Source: Phytoseiulus persimilis (taxonomy: Eukaryota > Arthropoda > Arachnida > Mesostigmata > Phytoseiidae). Taken from it: a stretch of DNA of 64,000 nt. Of this stretch, positions 48,421-59,400 are shown piece by piece. The first letter of the stretch is position 1; each line of letters starts with the position of its first letter. The notes below the pieces were generated by a model. The model did no database searches. It was given only the letters and a program-made list of their open reading frames with translations, and was not told the origin of the DNA. Location: positions 17,666,745-17,730,744 of the forward strand of contig CM075102.1 in NCBI GenBank assembly GCA_037576195.1. Direction: 5' to 3'. Position numbers and translations under genes: made by a program.

Positions 48421-50796
48421 AAGATCGGACTCAGGGGTTGGAATGACTCAAACATGGCCTTTTCAAATATGAATTTGATTCCTTGCTCTCACAAAAAAAA
48501 AGAGTGGTGCCAGCAATGATGGGCACCACCACAGACGGTGATGAGTACGAGGCGCTGATCAGCGCGGGAACCAATCATGATTCGAGACGAATACAGGGTG
48601 TGTACTCGTGGCTGCAACATTTCAGTGGCCGCCGTTCTGGGACAAGAATCTGTGGCCCCGAACAGCCAGGATCCGAATCCTTTGGATATCTTCGTTCGGA
48701 ACGACTTCGTAATGGAGTCAAACGAAAGGGTACACCGGAACTTCGAGGAGTTGGAGGTGCCGGTCCGGGAGGTGTCGCCACCACTTCCAGAGAACACTCG
48801 AAGAAAGCGTGCCATAGCACCCGCAGTAGATTGGAGAGAGTCATCGCGGCCGAATTCAGAGCTTCCTCTATTGGCTTCCCTTTCTTCGACTCGCAACCGA
48901 TCCAAGCCGTGGACAAATTCCCATTCCAATTCGGACTCATGTTTGGATCATGCCCATCTCGGCTGCCTGCCCTTTGGAAGGCAGGTTATATTGCAAACAC
49001 GGCATGTTCGCTTCCAGCTACTCACTCCTTGGCACGCTTCTCGATCCGTTCTCATTGGGACACACCCATCCGCAAATATGGCTCGTTGGTGACCATTTGG
49101 TTCTGCTCCTGTGTCGGAATTTCCGCCGCGCGGGCTCCGGGAGTCCTACTCCAGCGGAGACTTTCGCTGAATTCACCGAAGGGAAAACCCGAGTTGAAAG
49201 CGGAGCTGAGAGAGATGTTTGAGGTCTTGGGCGTTGCACGCCATCAACGACGCAAACCCTCGATTCTTCCCTACGCTTCGTCAACAATAATCTCTTCTGG
49301 TGACCTGTCAGCCGTTGCGAAGTGTCGGCTCCTATCCGAGCTGCCTAGTGAAGTCGTTTTATTCAATAGAAACCGGCAAAGTGAAAAGGCTTCATGCAGC
49401 TCTCTCGAGCCATACAAAGTTGCAGCATCCGGAGGGACTTATCGTTCTATCACATGGTAGATGGCCCTAGAGTTCCCAGATTACCATAGAGTTGCGCGAA
49501 CGAAGAACAGTTTCTTCCACAAAACGCGTGGCTTTCAAGCTCGTAAACATCGGAAATGGAGTTAACATTGCGTCGAAGAATAATAATTCAAACTCACATC
49601 TTCAGTGATGATTCACTGAGCCAGGTTTCTGTCTTCCCGGACCTGGCTCCCCAAACGCGCGAGTTTAAGGTTTTCTGATCATGAGATGCGGTTTATTCAG
49701 AGTTGTCCTCGAATGGACTGATTAGATTCAGGAGCAGAAATGCGTATTTGATTATGAATGCGAACGAATCAGCATTTACTCGCTTTACGGGTGCACCTGA
49801 GAGACAGCCAACTCAGCACAGAGTCTCAGAGCGCTCAATGAATTCAGTTGCTTGTTTGATTGCCGTCATTGATTCGGAGGAACCCTCTACTTCATCTTAT
49901 AACGAAGGTCCGATCAGTCGACTCCAAGGAGGAGAGGCCCTGGGTGTAACTGCAATGGCATTCGACCTCCGTAACGATAAGCCTTGCTTGCATTTTTCAG
50001 CGTATTCTCATGCTTCGCGAGGCCCATGAGATTATTCACCGTTATCGTCATCATCGTTTTCCTCAAACTCCATTGTTGTCTTCATCAACAACTCTCCGAT
50101 CGAGCTTGGGATGGCCATAGCCGCCGTATGTGAACAGCACTCTGCCGTGCGAGCCCCGTTGGAGCACTCGCGAAAATTAAGTTGGAATACTGGCTAAATG
50201 ATTGCGTTCCAGCTGTCGTTGATGAAGTATCTGTATTGTTAGGTTTGTACAGATGATACTCCTGCTTCCTGCATGATAATGAGAGCTCGGAACTTGGCGC
50301 AGGGGAACCCACGGTTAGTTCACGGCCGAGATTCATGGCCTGCGTTATTCATTCACGGCGACGGTGAGTACCGCACGGCGTCTGGGCTCCTGTCCTTAAC
50401 CCGCAGGAACCAGAAGAGGAGCCGGGATTCTGAAGTATACGGCTACCAGGGGTGGCGGCACCATGATATTGGAGATTGAATAGACAACGAGTTTCCCGAA
50501 AGTCTCCGCCGGTATCCATTATCTTCACTCACATCGAATGACTGATACCGTGGGATTTTGAGGAACTGTGATAGCTGACAGCGGAGAGCTCAGGAAGCGT
50601 CCCAAGTTACAAGTTCACCTCGTGATCATTCTGAGGGCGGGAGTAATTCAAGGATCTGGACACTCTGCTGAGAAAATCGCGGCTGTGGTCCGAACGTGAA
50701 CGCTGCGCAAAACTCCCAGCTCCACTGATAATTGAAGTCGTTAGTGTCGTTTGATGGGGATGTGATGTTTTGGACCTCAACCCGATCTTCCTTGTT
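48421..50796. other. no confident gene; long but unrecognised open frame
   Basis: A + frame is open for 325 codons at 48483-49460 and a second + frame for 171 codons at 48577-49092. Neither shows a domain, the longer begins beside a run of nine A, and the two compete for the same DNA. The shorter includes RRKRAIAPAV, a dibasic stretch without other context. A frame at about 49.93-50.03 kb (GEALGVTAMAFDLRND) could be a further F5/8 trace. I cannot assign any of these. Confidence 0.3.
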
Positions 50797-52600
50797 GACC
50801 TACTCCGTGATAACAGCATCGTTTTGGGTTGCGACGGACGGCATCGACATTTCGTAGGCATACACTGTAGCTGTGCGAATCTCAAAAGGCTTGCAGGCAT
50901 GTGCCTTTCATTCAGAGAGTACGACTTCCTCTATTACGCGCCGTTGGTGCTCTAATGGTTGTTCTAGGTTACACGTTCTGCAACCAGCGATGACAACTTC
51001 AACAGTAAACATCAGTCATCTTCACGGAGGACGGACAGCATCTAGGGAGAACTGGAACATTCGATTTTGAGCAAAGCGTACTTTGGATCAACGAGCTCTA
51101 CGGCGAGTGTTCTCATCTGATGATAAAAGCAGATGAAACGGGCATGTCCCGTCGCTGGCCGGAGAAATGCTATCAGGCGGATTTTCAAAGAGTGCTTGGG
51201 ACTGACAGCAACGGTTCTGATCAAAATGAACTCCTCAAGCCACTTCAAGGGGCTGATACGCAAGGATGATCACTCACGGAGTCTGATCAACCCAAGCTCG
51301 AAGCCGCGTTTCGAGCCCGGAGCCTAATCGGTGACCATCGTCACCGTGCCCGAACTCAACCTGGTTGGCGGATCGTTCTTCGATGTCTCGGAGTCCGTCA
51401 TCCGTGGAATTCCTCGGCACTGAGTCGAGGCCTACACCGCATCACATGGAAGCTTTTGCTCGTCGGGAGGTTGAACGCAAGTCGTAGAACTTACTGATTG
51501 CCTCTTTCGCCCTCCACAGGTTACCTTTTCCGTTGATCTCTTTGTATGTCGTTCCTCTCGCTCCAGCCGCGTCCTCCCCGAGTGTCCAGCTCCAAAGCGT
51601 AGTAGCCTTACCCCGAAGGATCCTTGGAGGATCCACGCGAATTTTTTACTCTCATCACGCAAGATGCCATTGCCCTAGAAATAGAGTTGCACCTTCGAGT
51701 CTACATTATGGATTCGCTGCAGAGAGCGGTTCCGGGAATCGTGTTCCCTCTCATGAGTTGGAATCGGCTCTTCGCGAACGATCTTCTCTCAAAGAGTATG
51801 CAACTCCAGCCAGTGCGGAAGTTGAATTCGCGAGCCAATGTTCTCACGACTAGAAAGGCTCTATCGCCTACGTTTCACCTCCATTCGCAGAGATTTTTAG
51901 AGGATTTCGCCATTTCGAAATAATTTCTTAAATAGGCACGCTCGTATGATGGATGCTGGATCGGTGCACTAGAGCGAACTGCATTTGTTTAGGAGACCGA
52001 GGGTACCGCAAGAGAGAAAAAGAGAGGGCTCCTCGATTTGAGGAGCGGCGCATGTCTCCAGGGGCGCAGGTCTATCTTCGGGGTCGCCGACATGTCAACC
52101 TCTGGAGCGCGACAAAGTTCTGGATTGCGATCCCGGAAGCAGATCGAGGAGGCGGAGAGTGCTGGAACGGAACCGAGCAGCCTTTCTCGCATTTTCTTCC
52201 ATCTGGAATGGTGACGGGAGCAAGGAACTCCATTATCTGATTCAATCAACATCTTGGAGATGGATCATCCTTGCTGGTGCTCTTCAGGCTCACCCAGAAT
52301 CGCCCAGACTCTCACAAAGGGGAGCTCCTCTTCGAGCGTTGGTTCATCATTCATTGCATCCATTCATGCGAGATATGAATTTAATTCATAGGGCATTTGA
52401 ACACAGAGATGTTGGGGTCTCTTCTCACCTCGACATAGGCACAATAACCGAGATGCAGAGGTGAGCTCCGGTAACGACTGCGAGTTTTGTTACGGGCCGC
52501 CTCGATTCGGGGCGAGCCGCCGGGGTCCTCAGTCGCAGGCTCGAGTTCCATGCGAGTGCAACGTGACTGTGAAATTTCCGTTCCAAACGCTCCTGCACTG
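50797..52600 (+). pseudogene. decayed full-length BTBD9-like copy
   Basis: Fragments cover the whole domain order of the intact gene, which begins under 1 kb downstream. BTB (50797-50919): DNSIVLGCDGRHRHFVG, then CANLKRLAG, matching SDMTLVVEGKHLPAHRA and YFRALLQG. BACK (51355-51417): LVGGSFFDVSESVIRG matching FLKSGSFCDLSDGALCEV. BACK end (51654-51797): DAIALEIELHLRVYI and FPLMSWNRLF matching DTFCAEEYEIFVAVA and RLPLIDAKDL. First F5/8 (52177-52278, 52322-52370): SIWNGDGSKELHYLI, SWRWI and LLFERWFIIHCIHS matching the INHILFVLCDD, HWLRVI and LYFEPRVVRYIRL segments. Second F5/8 (52554-52598): ECNVTVKFPFQTL matching GGSITIRFPQPYT. Frames shift between fragments and stops intervene, so it is not translatable as a whole. 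Confidence 0.5.
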
Positions 52601-53524
52601 ATAGCTTCTCTCGGTCCCGACTCTATCATGGGCCCGACTCCACGAGCCCGAATGAGGCTCCGTCTAGCAGGAAGCGCGCGAACTCAGTGAAGCTCCCGTG
52701 CGGGACCATGTTGCTTCTATCAGGAACTCTCGGATTACATATTCTCGGCCTCTGTCGTTGCGGGCGACGCGGTCCCTGTATCAGAGCGAAGAAACGACTG
52801 GAAAATATTCCTGTGACGAGTTTATCGAGGTCAACTGTAGGAATACAGTGCCCTTCAGAGCAAATATTAATAATCGTGAGCCATCACGCTCAGTGTGAGC
52901 AAAGGGAAAGGGATCGCTTCAGCACATCGCTTCGATAGCCATCAAATGAGATGCAACAATCGGTAATCATCCCCATCGGAGGCAGTCAAACCAAGACTTT
53001 TGTTCGGTTTATTCGTTTCCTTCCGTCATGCTGAGCATTGGATACATGTGGCAAATTGAGTCATTATAGTCTGTTCTAGGAAGATCGCTCGTTTTTCCTG
53101 CTCTCGAACGGAACCTAAATGATGGAGGTCTCACCGCGTTGCCGCGAGCCTCGTTCGGGGTCGCGGTTTCCGGACTGGGTGCGGTGCAATTCCTACAGAT
53201 TGAGGCGGTGGACTTGTTTACGCTTGTCATATTGTTTTCGCGGCGCAGACGAACTTTTCACAATCGCAAGCGCGGCGCGGATCATGCGCGCTAGAGAATC
53301 CATCGATTAGGTTGAAGTCATTTACTGAGAAGGAAGACCGTTGCCGCCGCGGAAAAAAACCATTGTCAGGACCGCTAGGTCAACCGTCGGAGGGTTATGA
53401 GTGATTCCCGAGGTCATTCGGTCGGAATCCATTCTGAGGCGGCCGACACGTCGTGAAATTTGGAGTGTCTCGCTACCTCTAAATCGCAGTGCACCACAGG
53501 AACGCCATCGACAGGCATCTCAGG
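52601..53524. other. upstream flank of the intact BTBD9-like gene
   Basis: No gene recognised. It probably holds the last remains of the preceding relic plus the 5' flank of the intact gene. I see no convincing TATA box or initiator. An upstream non-coding first exon of the intact gene cannot be excluded, because two AG sites lie just before the chosen ATG. Confidence 0.4.
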
Positions 53525-55480
53525 ATGATGCACCCCTGCGACCTGGCGGAACGAGTCGGAAAATTACTCTTCGATGCGATGACGTCTGACATGACTCTGG
53601 TTGTCGAAGGAAAGCACCTGCCGGCACACAGGGCCATTCTCATAGCTTCCTGCGAGTATTTCAGGTGAGTCCATTCAGCTCTTTGGGAAATATCGAACGA
53701 GATCGTACCTTTTGTCTCCGCCTGTGGTATTTGATTGGTGTCTGCTCGTGACGAGGGAGAGCTTTGAGGTTTCGATTCTCGAAATCCCCCAGACCTTTGA
53801 AGATCGAGCAATCAATCATTCACTTCGTCATCCGGAACAGAATGTTCTCACAAACGAGCGAATTACAGGGCTCTCCTTCAGGGGAACATGATGGAGTCTC
53901 TACAGAACGAAATCGTTCTGGAAAAAGTTCCGCTGAGAGGATTCAAGTTGTTGATGAGATATATCTACACCGGACAGCTGATGCTCGAAGAACTCGACGA
54001 AGAAACGATTTTGGAAGCTCTTCAGATTGCTAATCTCTTCCTATTCGAAAAATTAGAGATTGCACTCTGTCAGTACCTAGGAGACAATCTCTCGATTGAG
54101 AATGTCTGCGCGATCTACAGTAAAGCGCATTCTCTAAGGATTGAGGAGCTACGTGAGAAAAGCTTCCGTCTGATGATTGAGAATCCGATCTCATTCCTGA
54201 AGAGCGGGTCCTTCTGCGATCTGTCGGATGGCGCACTTTGTGAAGTCTTGTCCAAGGACACATTTTGCGCCGAAGAATACGAAATCTTCGTGGCCGTCGC
54301 CCGTTGGTGGGAAGAGCAGCCAGCTCCCGCCAACATCTCGAAATTTCTCGCATTGGTCCGATTACCCCTCATTGATGCTAAGGATCTCGTGACCAGAGTC
54401 AGAGACTCCGGCTTGATCTCGGCGGATCGTCTATTGGATGCTCTTCAAGCCAAGGAGTGTCGCGCCGCAGATTTGAATTTCAGGGGATTATTGAGGAGCG
54501 ACCAAAATCTCGCGGAGACATCCCATGGAGCGTTGAGGCTCACCGCGAGATATCCTGGAGACTATGTGACGGCAAGAACATGTGCCGGATACGATAGCGA
54601 AGACATGCCTCCGCCTGACTCGGAGATCGAGTTCGAAGCTGGTACGGGTCTAACGGTCGCCCTAAGCGAACCGTTCTTCATCAACCACATATTGTTCGTA
54701 TTGTGTGACGACGCATTCAGATGCGCGTACTACGTCGAAGTTTCTGTCGATCTGGTTCATTGGCTTCGGGTAATCGATTACTCTGAATACACTTGCCATT
54801 CGAGACAGAACCTCTATTTTGAGCCTCGAGTCGTCCGATACATTCGATTGGTCGGCGCTTGGACTGACGAGGACAAAGTAATAATCAAACTGAAAAACTT
54901 CGAGGCAAGTCACACCAGCGAGAATTTCAAACTATGTTGCGGATTCTACGCTCCGGAGGAAAATGTGGCGACAGCCCTGCTGGGAACAGCCGTGATCAAA
55001 AGTCTAGGCCAATGTAACGCGCTGATTAAAGAACAACCCTCCGAGGATCCGGAAAAATCACACTGGACGAATCATGAAGTAGGCGGAGGCTCAATCACGA
55101 TACGCTTCCCGCAACCGTACACGGTGGGTTCAATGCGGATGTTACTGCGGAGCGATGATTCGCGGGCATATCTGTACTACATCGAAACTTGTGTGCGCTG
55201 GGGAGATTGGACGCGAGTCGTAGATCACACCGATGGCCTCTGTCGCTCTTGGCAGGATATAGTCTTCGAAGCACGTCCCGTGCGCTACATAAGGATTGTC
55301 GGCACGGCCTCCACGGTTGGCAAGGTTTGTTGCATAGTTCTCATTCAAATTATCGCGGAAATATCTCCAAGGATCAGAAACCGCTTGCCCCTGCAACAAT
55401 CGCGATCGGAGCGACTTTCTGCTCCTTGGTCTTGGGGTTTCATACCAACCAATGGCTGCTTGGTCTCCGTTCCCGATTGA
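53525..55480 (+). CDS. BTBD9: BTBD9-like protein (BTB-BACK-F5/8-F5/8), two exons, intact
   Basis: Coding exons are 53525-53664 and 53869-55480, separated by a 204-bp intron (donor TTCAG/GTGAGT, acceptor ATTACAG/G, phase 2), giving 583 aa. Domains: BTB about 8-115 (DMTLVV, LPAHRAIL, EYFRALL, RYIYTG), BACK about 118-245 (SGSFCDLS, DTFCAEEYEIF, VRLPLI), first F5/8 (discoidin-like) about 268-395 (INHILFVL, YYVEVS, EPRVVRYIRLVG) and second F5/8 about 410-545 (GGSITIRFPQPY, YYIETC, RYIRIVG). This order is that of metazoan BTBD9, which is about 600 aa and acts as a BTB adaptor, with Cullin-3 reported as partner. A Cul3 adaptor role here is inference. The first F5/8 has LCDD where LWD is usual. The last 40 or so residues match nothing I know. 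The start is the first Met after an in-frame stop; the intron site inside FR/AL fixes the exon join. Decayed copies lie on both sides. No poly(A) signal was found close downstream. Confidence 0.88.
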
Positions 55481-57075
55481 ACACTCCCTCATTCTTTCAG
55501 CTCTTCAGCTGCGCGCGTTTTGAGTGTCCAGCTACGAGGAAGGACTGCAGTGAAAGCCCAGCGTCGGGGAAAGTATCCAGTAGCGACTCCCCCTATGCTT
55601 TTTAGTTCTCAATCTTCGAGGAAGGACCGGGAAGCGCACGTGTACCCCGAACAGGAGCTGCATCTTCGTCTAAGGCCCAGATAAGAACAGTTCCGTTGCA
55701 GCACATCGCTTCGCAGCATCGCCCATTCACCCATCTCTGTGAATGGTTTCATATCACCCTTCCACATCATTGCTAATCTTCGGGTTCGGAAATTTCCCTC
55801 CATGAAGCCGAAGAGGACTGCATGGTGTCTGAAAACTTCCTGGTCAATACAAGTGGACCCTCGAAGCAGGGTTTCATTGTAGCCATGAGCGATGGAACAG
55901 AATACTCATCGCGACCTGGTCGTAAGGACCTGTGAGTGACTCGTAGATTGGAAATGAGATTGTCGAATCACGCTGTCGGATCCCACACAACCCCATGGCG
56001 TTAGCTGCACTTGAAACTCGACAGCTGCGCAACGGTCCAGGCAAAACCAACCATTTAGTGCATGTAGTTTGATTATTCCCCAATAGGAAGGCTCAACCTG
56101 AGCGTCCGGATAGCCAATTCCGACACATGTGAGCGCAATCGATTTGGATAGAGTCCCAACTGTCGTCGAGCCGTTCGGCACTCCGCATGGAAGCTTCGCT
56201 GCCTCAAACGAGTTTCCTTTCGGGAAAGGGTAGTCGGGGCAACAGTTTGTCGCGCCGATCGGCACTAGCCGATCATGATGACATTGCGGGTTTATTCCCG
56301 GGTACTCCGGCTATGACCTCAGGCTGAGCCAGTTATACGTCTTCTTCGCAGGTTCCTTGAAACATCATTCCCATAGTGAAGCGAGCCTTGAAAGTGCCGT
56401 TAGGCAATTGGGCCCGCCAGTTCTGAACCTAATACTCGTACGGATCGCGAGAACTCGTGATTCCGAGGAAGACCGGAGGCTCTTCCCATTTTGGAGCACT
56501 GTATGTGCTTCCAATGGTGTTCTGAATCAATCCCCGCCAGACCGCCTCAGAATATATTGGAGTCTCTGTTCTCTTAATGGGGGCGAGAATGAACTATTCG
56601 AAGGACACGAGCCGCTCTGCTGCTTTGAACCTGTTGATATCTGAATAAACTTGGGAAAGATATAGTGGAATCGATGTTTGTGGACGCGTTGTCCTTGTTA
56701 TCCTGGTTGATGACTTGAAAAATGTCTTCAATGCGGAAATTTAGGGCCGTGGAAAGTGGAATACATCTCTCAAGTTTTCCGATATTTTCCGTCACATCCT
56801 CTCGTCGAGAGAAGTTCACCACTTCGAGCCGTCCCAAAGAATCCTACCGCAATCCCCGGGTCATTGGGGACGCCGCGTGCGCGCGTTCATCGTGTAACTT
56901 TGGAACAAGTCTGTGTGGTTACAGCTCACACACATCATAATCTCCCTGGCTCAAGGAAATTCAGCGGCTGCTCACATGCTCTCTGCCCGGAATTTCTTCA
57001 CGGGTCGATGTGTATGCAAGGAACTCAGGTGACAACAAAGACGCACGTATCCGGGTTCTGTCAGCCGCAGTATAC
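55481..57075. other. no supportable gene
   Basis: This is the 3' flank of the intact gene. An AATAAA at about 56644 is over 1.1 kb past the stop and cannot be tied to it. A minus-strand frame at 56574-56837 ending AARVLRIVHSR recalls the F5/8 C-terminal strand (PVRYIRIVG), but it would be inverted and is weak. By position, the missing 5' part of the copy at 58.0-58.4 kb should lie here; I could not read it. Confidence 0.35.
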
Positions 57076-57920
57076 AGGGTGGCTTTTTTAGTCGGGAATT
57101 TTCGAGCCCGATCTTGTTTTGGCCATAACTTTCTTAGTTCTCGGAATCTAGTCAAAATCAAGAAGTGATCGATAGAGGATATCGCGGCGGTCATTTTCAA
57201 ATTTGGGGTCAGAAAATGGTTCTGAAAATTGCCATTTTTTTCGAGGTCTCCCTAAAAGTCATCGTGAAAACGCCACTATTCATCCGATCGGACTCGTAGG
57301 GGTCGCGTTGGACGCGCGAAACGAGGCCGGTCATTCGCTGGAAAACTGATCGAAGTTATCTCATTTTCTCGAAAAATGGCAAGCGATCGTATCACGAATT
57401 CCTAGGGTGTCAAGGGTGATTTTGGCGACCGAGGACGGAAAACTGGATGAGGGTGATCTCCGGTGAAAATCAATTATCGTCGGGTCGACCTTGCAGCTCA
57501 ATATTCGGATACTTCACCCATCTCTGAGTAATTATCACCATAGGAGCTACCTTCATTTCTGCCTCGTTGAGGAGTTAGGAGAGGAAATGCGAAGGAAAGC
57601 GAAGAGAATAAAATCAGCCAACGGGCGGGCCCTTGAAAAAGGGGTGGAAACGATCGCTTGCCATTCTTCAAGGAAATGAGATAACTTCGATCGGCTTTCC
57701 GGCGAATGACCGGCTTCCTTTCGCGCGTCCAACGCAAATTTCCAAAACCATTTCCTGACCCCAAATTTTCATCCAATCCATTCGAATTTTGCAGATTATG
57801 ACCGCCTCGATATCCTCTTTCGCTCGATCACTTCTTGATTTTTGACGAAATTCCGAGAACTAAGAAAGTTATGGCCAAAGCAAGATCGGGCTCGAAAATT
57901 CCCGACCAAAAAAAAGCCGC
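57076..57920. mobile_element. foldback-type DNA element with long inverted repeats (about 845 bp)
   Basis: The two ends are inverted copies of each other. The outermost shared block is GTCGGGAATTTTCGAGCCCG on the left, found inverted on the right, then TTTGGCCATAACTTTCTTAG, the AAGAAGTGATCGA and GAGGATATCG blocks, GGCGGTCAT, and TTTGGGGTCAG. Inside that, GTTGGACGCGCGAAA, GCCGGTCATTCGC, GATCGAAGTTATCTCATTT and ATGGCAAGCGATCG are again inverted between about 57300-57390 and 57640-57730. The repeats thus reach about 300 bp per arm with a central spacer near 250 bp. TATAC occurs at 57071-57075 and 57921-57925 and may be a target duplication, but the terminal few bases differ between arms, so the exact edge is uncertain. 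No transposase is present. Confidence 0.75.
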
Positions 57921-57980
57921 TATACGATCTTGCGGTGCTCTATTGAAGGACCGAGGGTGCTGCGTCCCAATTAGCACCGC

Positions 57981-58442
57981 GTGTTCTCGGGATCGTTGCA
58001 GGTGATCGGTAGTTCATCGCATGACTCTCATGCAAACTGCGACTCTCTGCAGCCCTCGACTAGACGCGTTCATTTCCCGCGTAACGTCCTTTTTCCCTTC
58101 ATGGTGGCTCAACTATTTTGCTTGAGGTTCGTGGGAGTGGTGGACGATGACCTCCGCGAAAAGCTTCCTTCTTCGAATTTGATCTGTCCTCCAAGTTTAC
58201 GTCTCTTTGTTGTTCCGGCCAGATCTCTCCGAGTTCAGCTTGAGCATGCCTCCTTCATTTCCTTGGCCATGGAGAATACGAGGCTCTCGAGACTACGGAT
58301 GTTGTCATCTGTTTGGGTGTTACCTCCACCTCAAACCTCACATCAACTCAACCTCGAACATTTCTGCGAGTCTGCACGAATCGATTCAATCGAGATCGAA
58401 TTAAGACCTGCTCGAGAAATTCGCTCGGGAACTGAAATGTGA
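57981..58442 (+). pseudogene. BTBD9-like F5/8 fragment, open for 153 codons
   Basis: One uninterrupted frame follows the intact protein from about residue 340 to 476 in order. VIGSSSHDSHANC lines up with VIDYSEYTCHS. RNVLFPF and LFCLRFVGVVDDD line up with RQNLYFEP and VRYIRLVGAWTDED. MENTRLSRLRML lines up with EENVATALLGTA. DSIEIELRPAREIRSG lines up with GSITIRFPQPYTVGS. The distance between the VG and SI(E/T)I anchors is 85 residues here and 80 in the intact copy. Spacing and length without a stop make this one of the best relics, though sequence identity is low. The foldback element ends 60 bases upstream and has probably separated it from its 5' part. It could conceivably be an exon of a still-used diverged gene; no matching BTB exon was found, so I call it a pseudogene fragment. 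Confidence 0.5.
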
Positions 58443-59314
58443 CCGAGACGAATCGTTCATCTGGAGTGGTTGCGAACGAATCGTATCGCAATGTGTGCCC
58501 GCCTGCAGGGATTCGAGCTTACTCACCGTCGAAACGCACGGAAATCTTCCGGAGACTTCCCTCTGACGACTAGCTGCTCATAGTGATGGCATTTCGCAAT
58601 AACTCTACTCAAAATCCATCGGTGATCTCAGATTCCGGGGCGCGACGAAGAAGAATGTCGTCATGCCGTGTGGCTGTGATTGGCTCATCCTGAGGCATTG
58701 GGTTCACCGTGCGAACCCACCCGAATGCTCGAAGATTTCTCGAAGGGAGTCTGTGGGTCATTCCGAAGTGAGACGATAGCATTTAAGCATGCTATCCATG
58801 TCTATGAGGTTATCTAATCCATCTGTCATCCCGTCACATGTCGGACGGCAGCATCTGTCAGCTAGCGAGCGGGAAAGAGCGTACGAGAACGATCTGTGAG
58901 GTTCCATCGCTCCACAATATCTTCAGCAAGAGGACCTCTCTGACATGAAATCAAATGGGAGAGATTTCAATTCAGTGATTCGTGGCACTCCTTTCCGGCA
59001 GGACGCATCACGGATCCCCCTGTTGGTCTAGGCCCTGGAGGACTTCCTCTGGTCAACCCGAAATACATCATGGGGCTGAACCGCCCACGATCGGGGATAA
59101 CTACCATTATTCCCGCATTGCTTTACCAATCAGCCCCAAAAAAAAAATATTAGTGGTAGCACCGGGTTGTAATCGTTTTTCGTCCTGATTAAGGTGAGCT
59201 GAGAGCTACAAAAGCCTTGCACTTAACGCTCGCTTGGTCCTATTGTTCGAATTCGACGTAGAGCAGGCCTGAATTACTCCCGGACAGAGCGTCCATGAAA
59301 TTTCGCATGCCGGA
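58443..59314. other. no supportable gene
   Basis: Probably the unreadable 3' end of the preceding relic and spacer. No domain, RNA gene or transposon end recognised. Confidence 0.4.
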
Positions 59315-59400
59315 GGAATGTTTATACATGGCTTCCGCCGTTGGCGGAAATTCCCGTTCGCGCTGAGGGCCATCCAGGCTTCCTCCTGCGAATTTTTTAG
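59315..59400 (+). pseudogene. BTBD9-like BTB exon-1 fragment with lost splice donor
   Basis: One frame reads GMFIHGFRRWRKFPFALRAI, then QASSCEFF, matching DMTLVVEGKHLPAHRAIL and IASCEYF (residues 22-46) with a small insertion. It ends TTTTTTAG at 59400 exactly where the intact exon 1 ends TATTTCAG, but the following bases are TTATCG instead of GTGAGT, so the donor is destroyed. This points to a DNA-level duplicate that once had the intron, not a retrocopy. It is probably the 5' end of the copy at 61.1-62.2 kb, with about 1.2 kb of extra sequence between. Confidence 0.55.

Noticed and set aside
49703..50029. + frame containing AMAFDLRND, possibly F5/8
   Set aside because: Only about ten residues fit and the expected downstream motifs (W-x-RVID, EPRVVRYIR) are absent.
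56574..56837. Minus-strand frame ending AARVLRIVHSR, like the last strand of an F5/8 domain
   Set aside because: Short match in inverted orientation with no supporting fragment in order.
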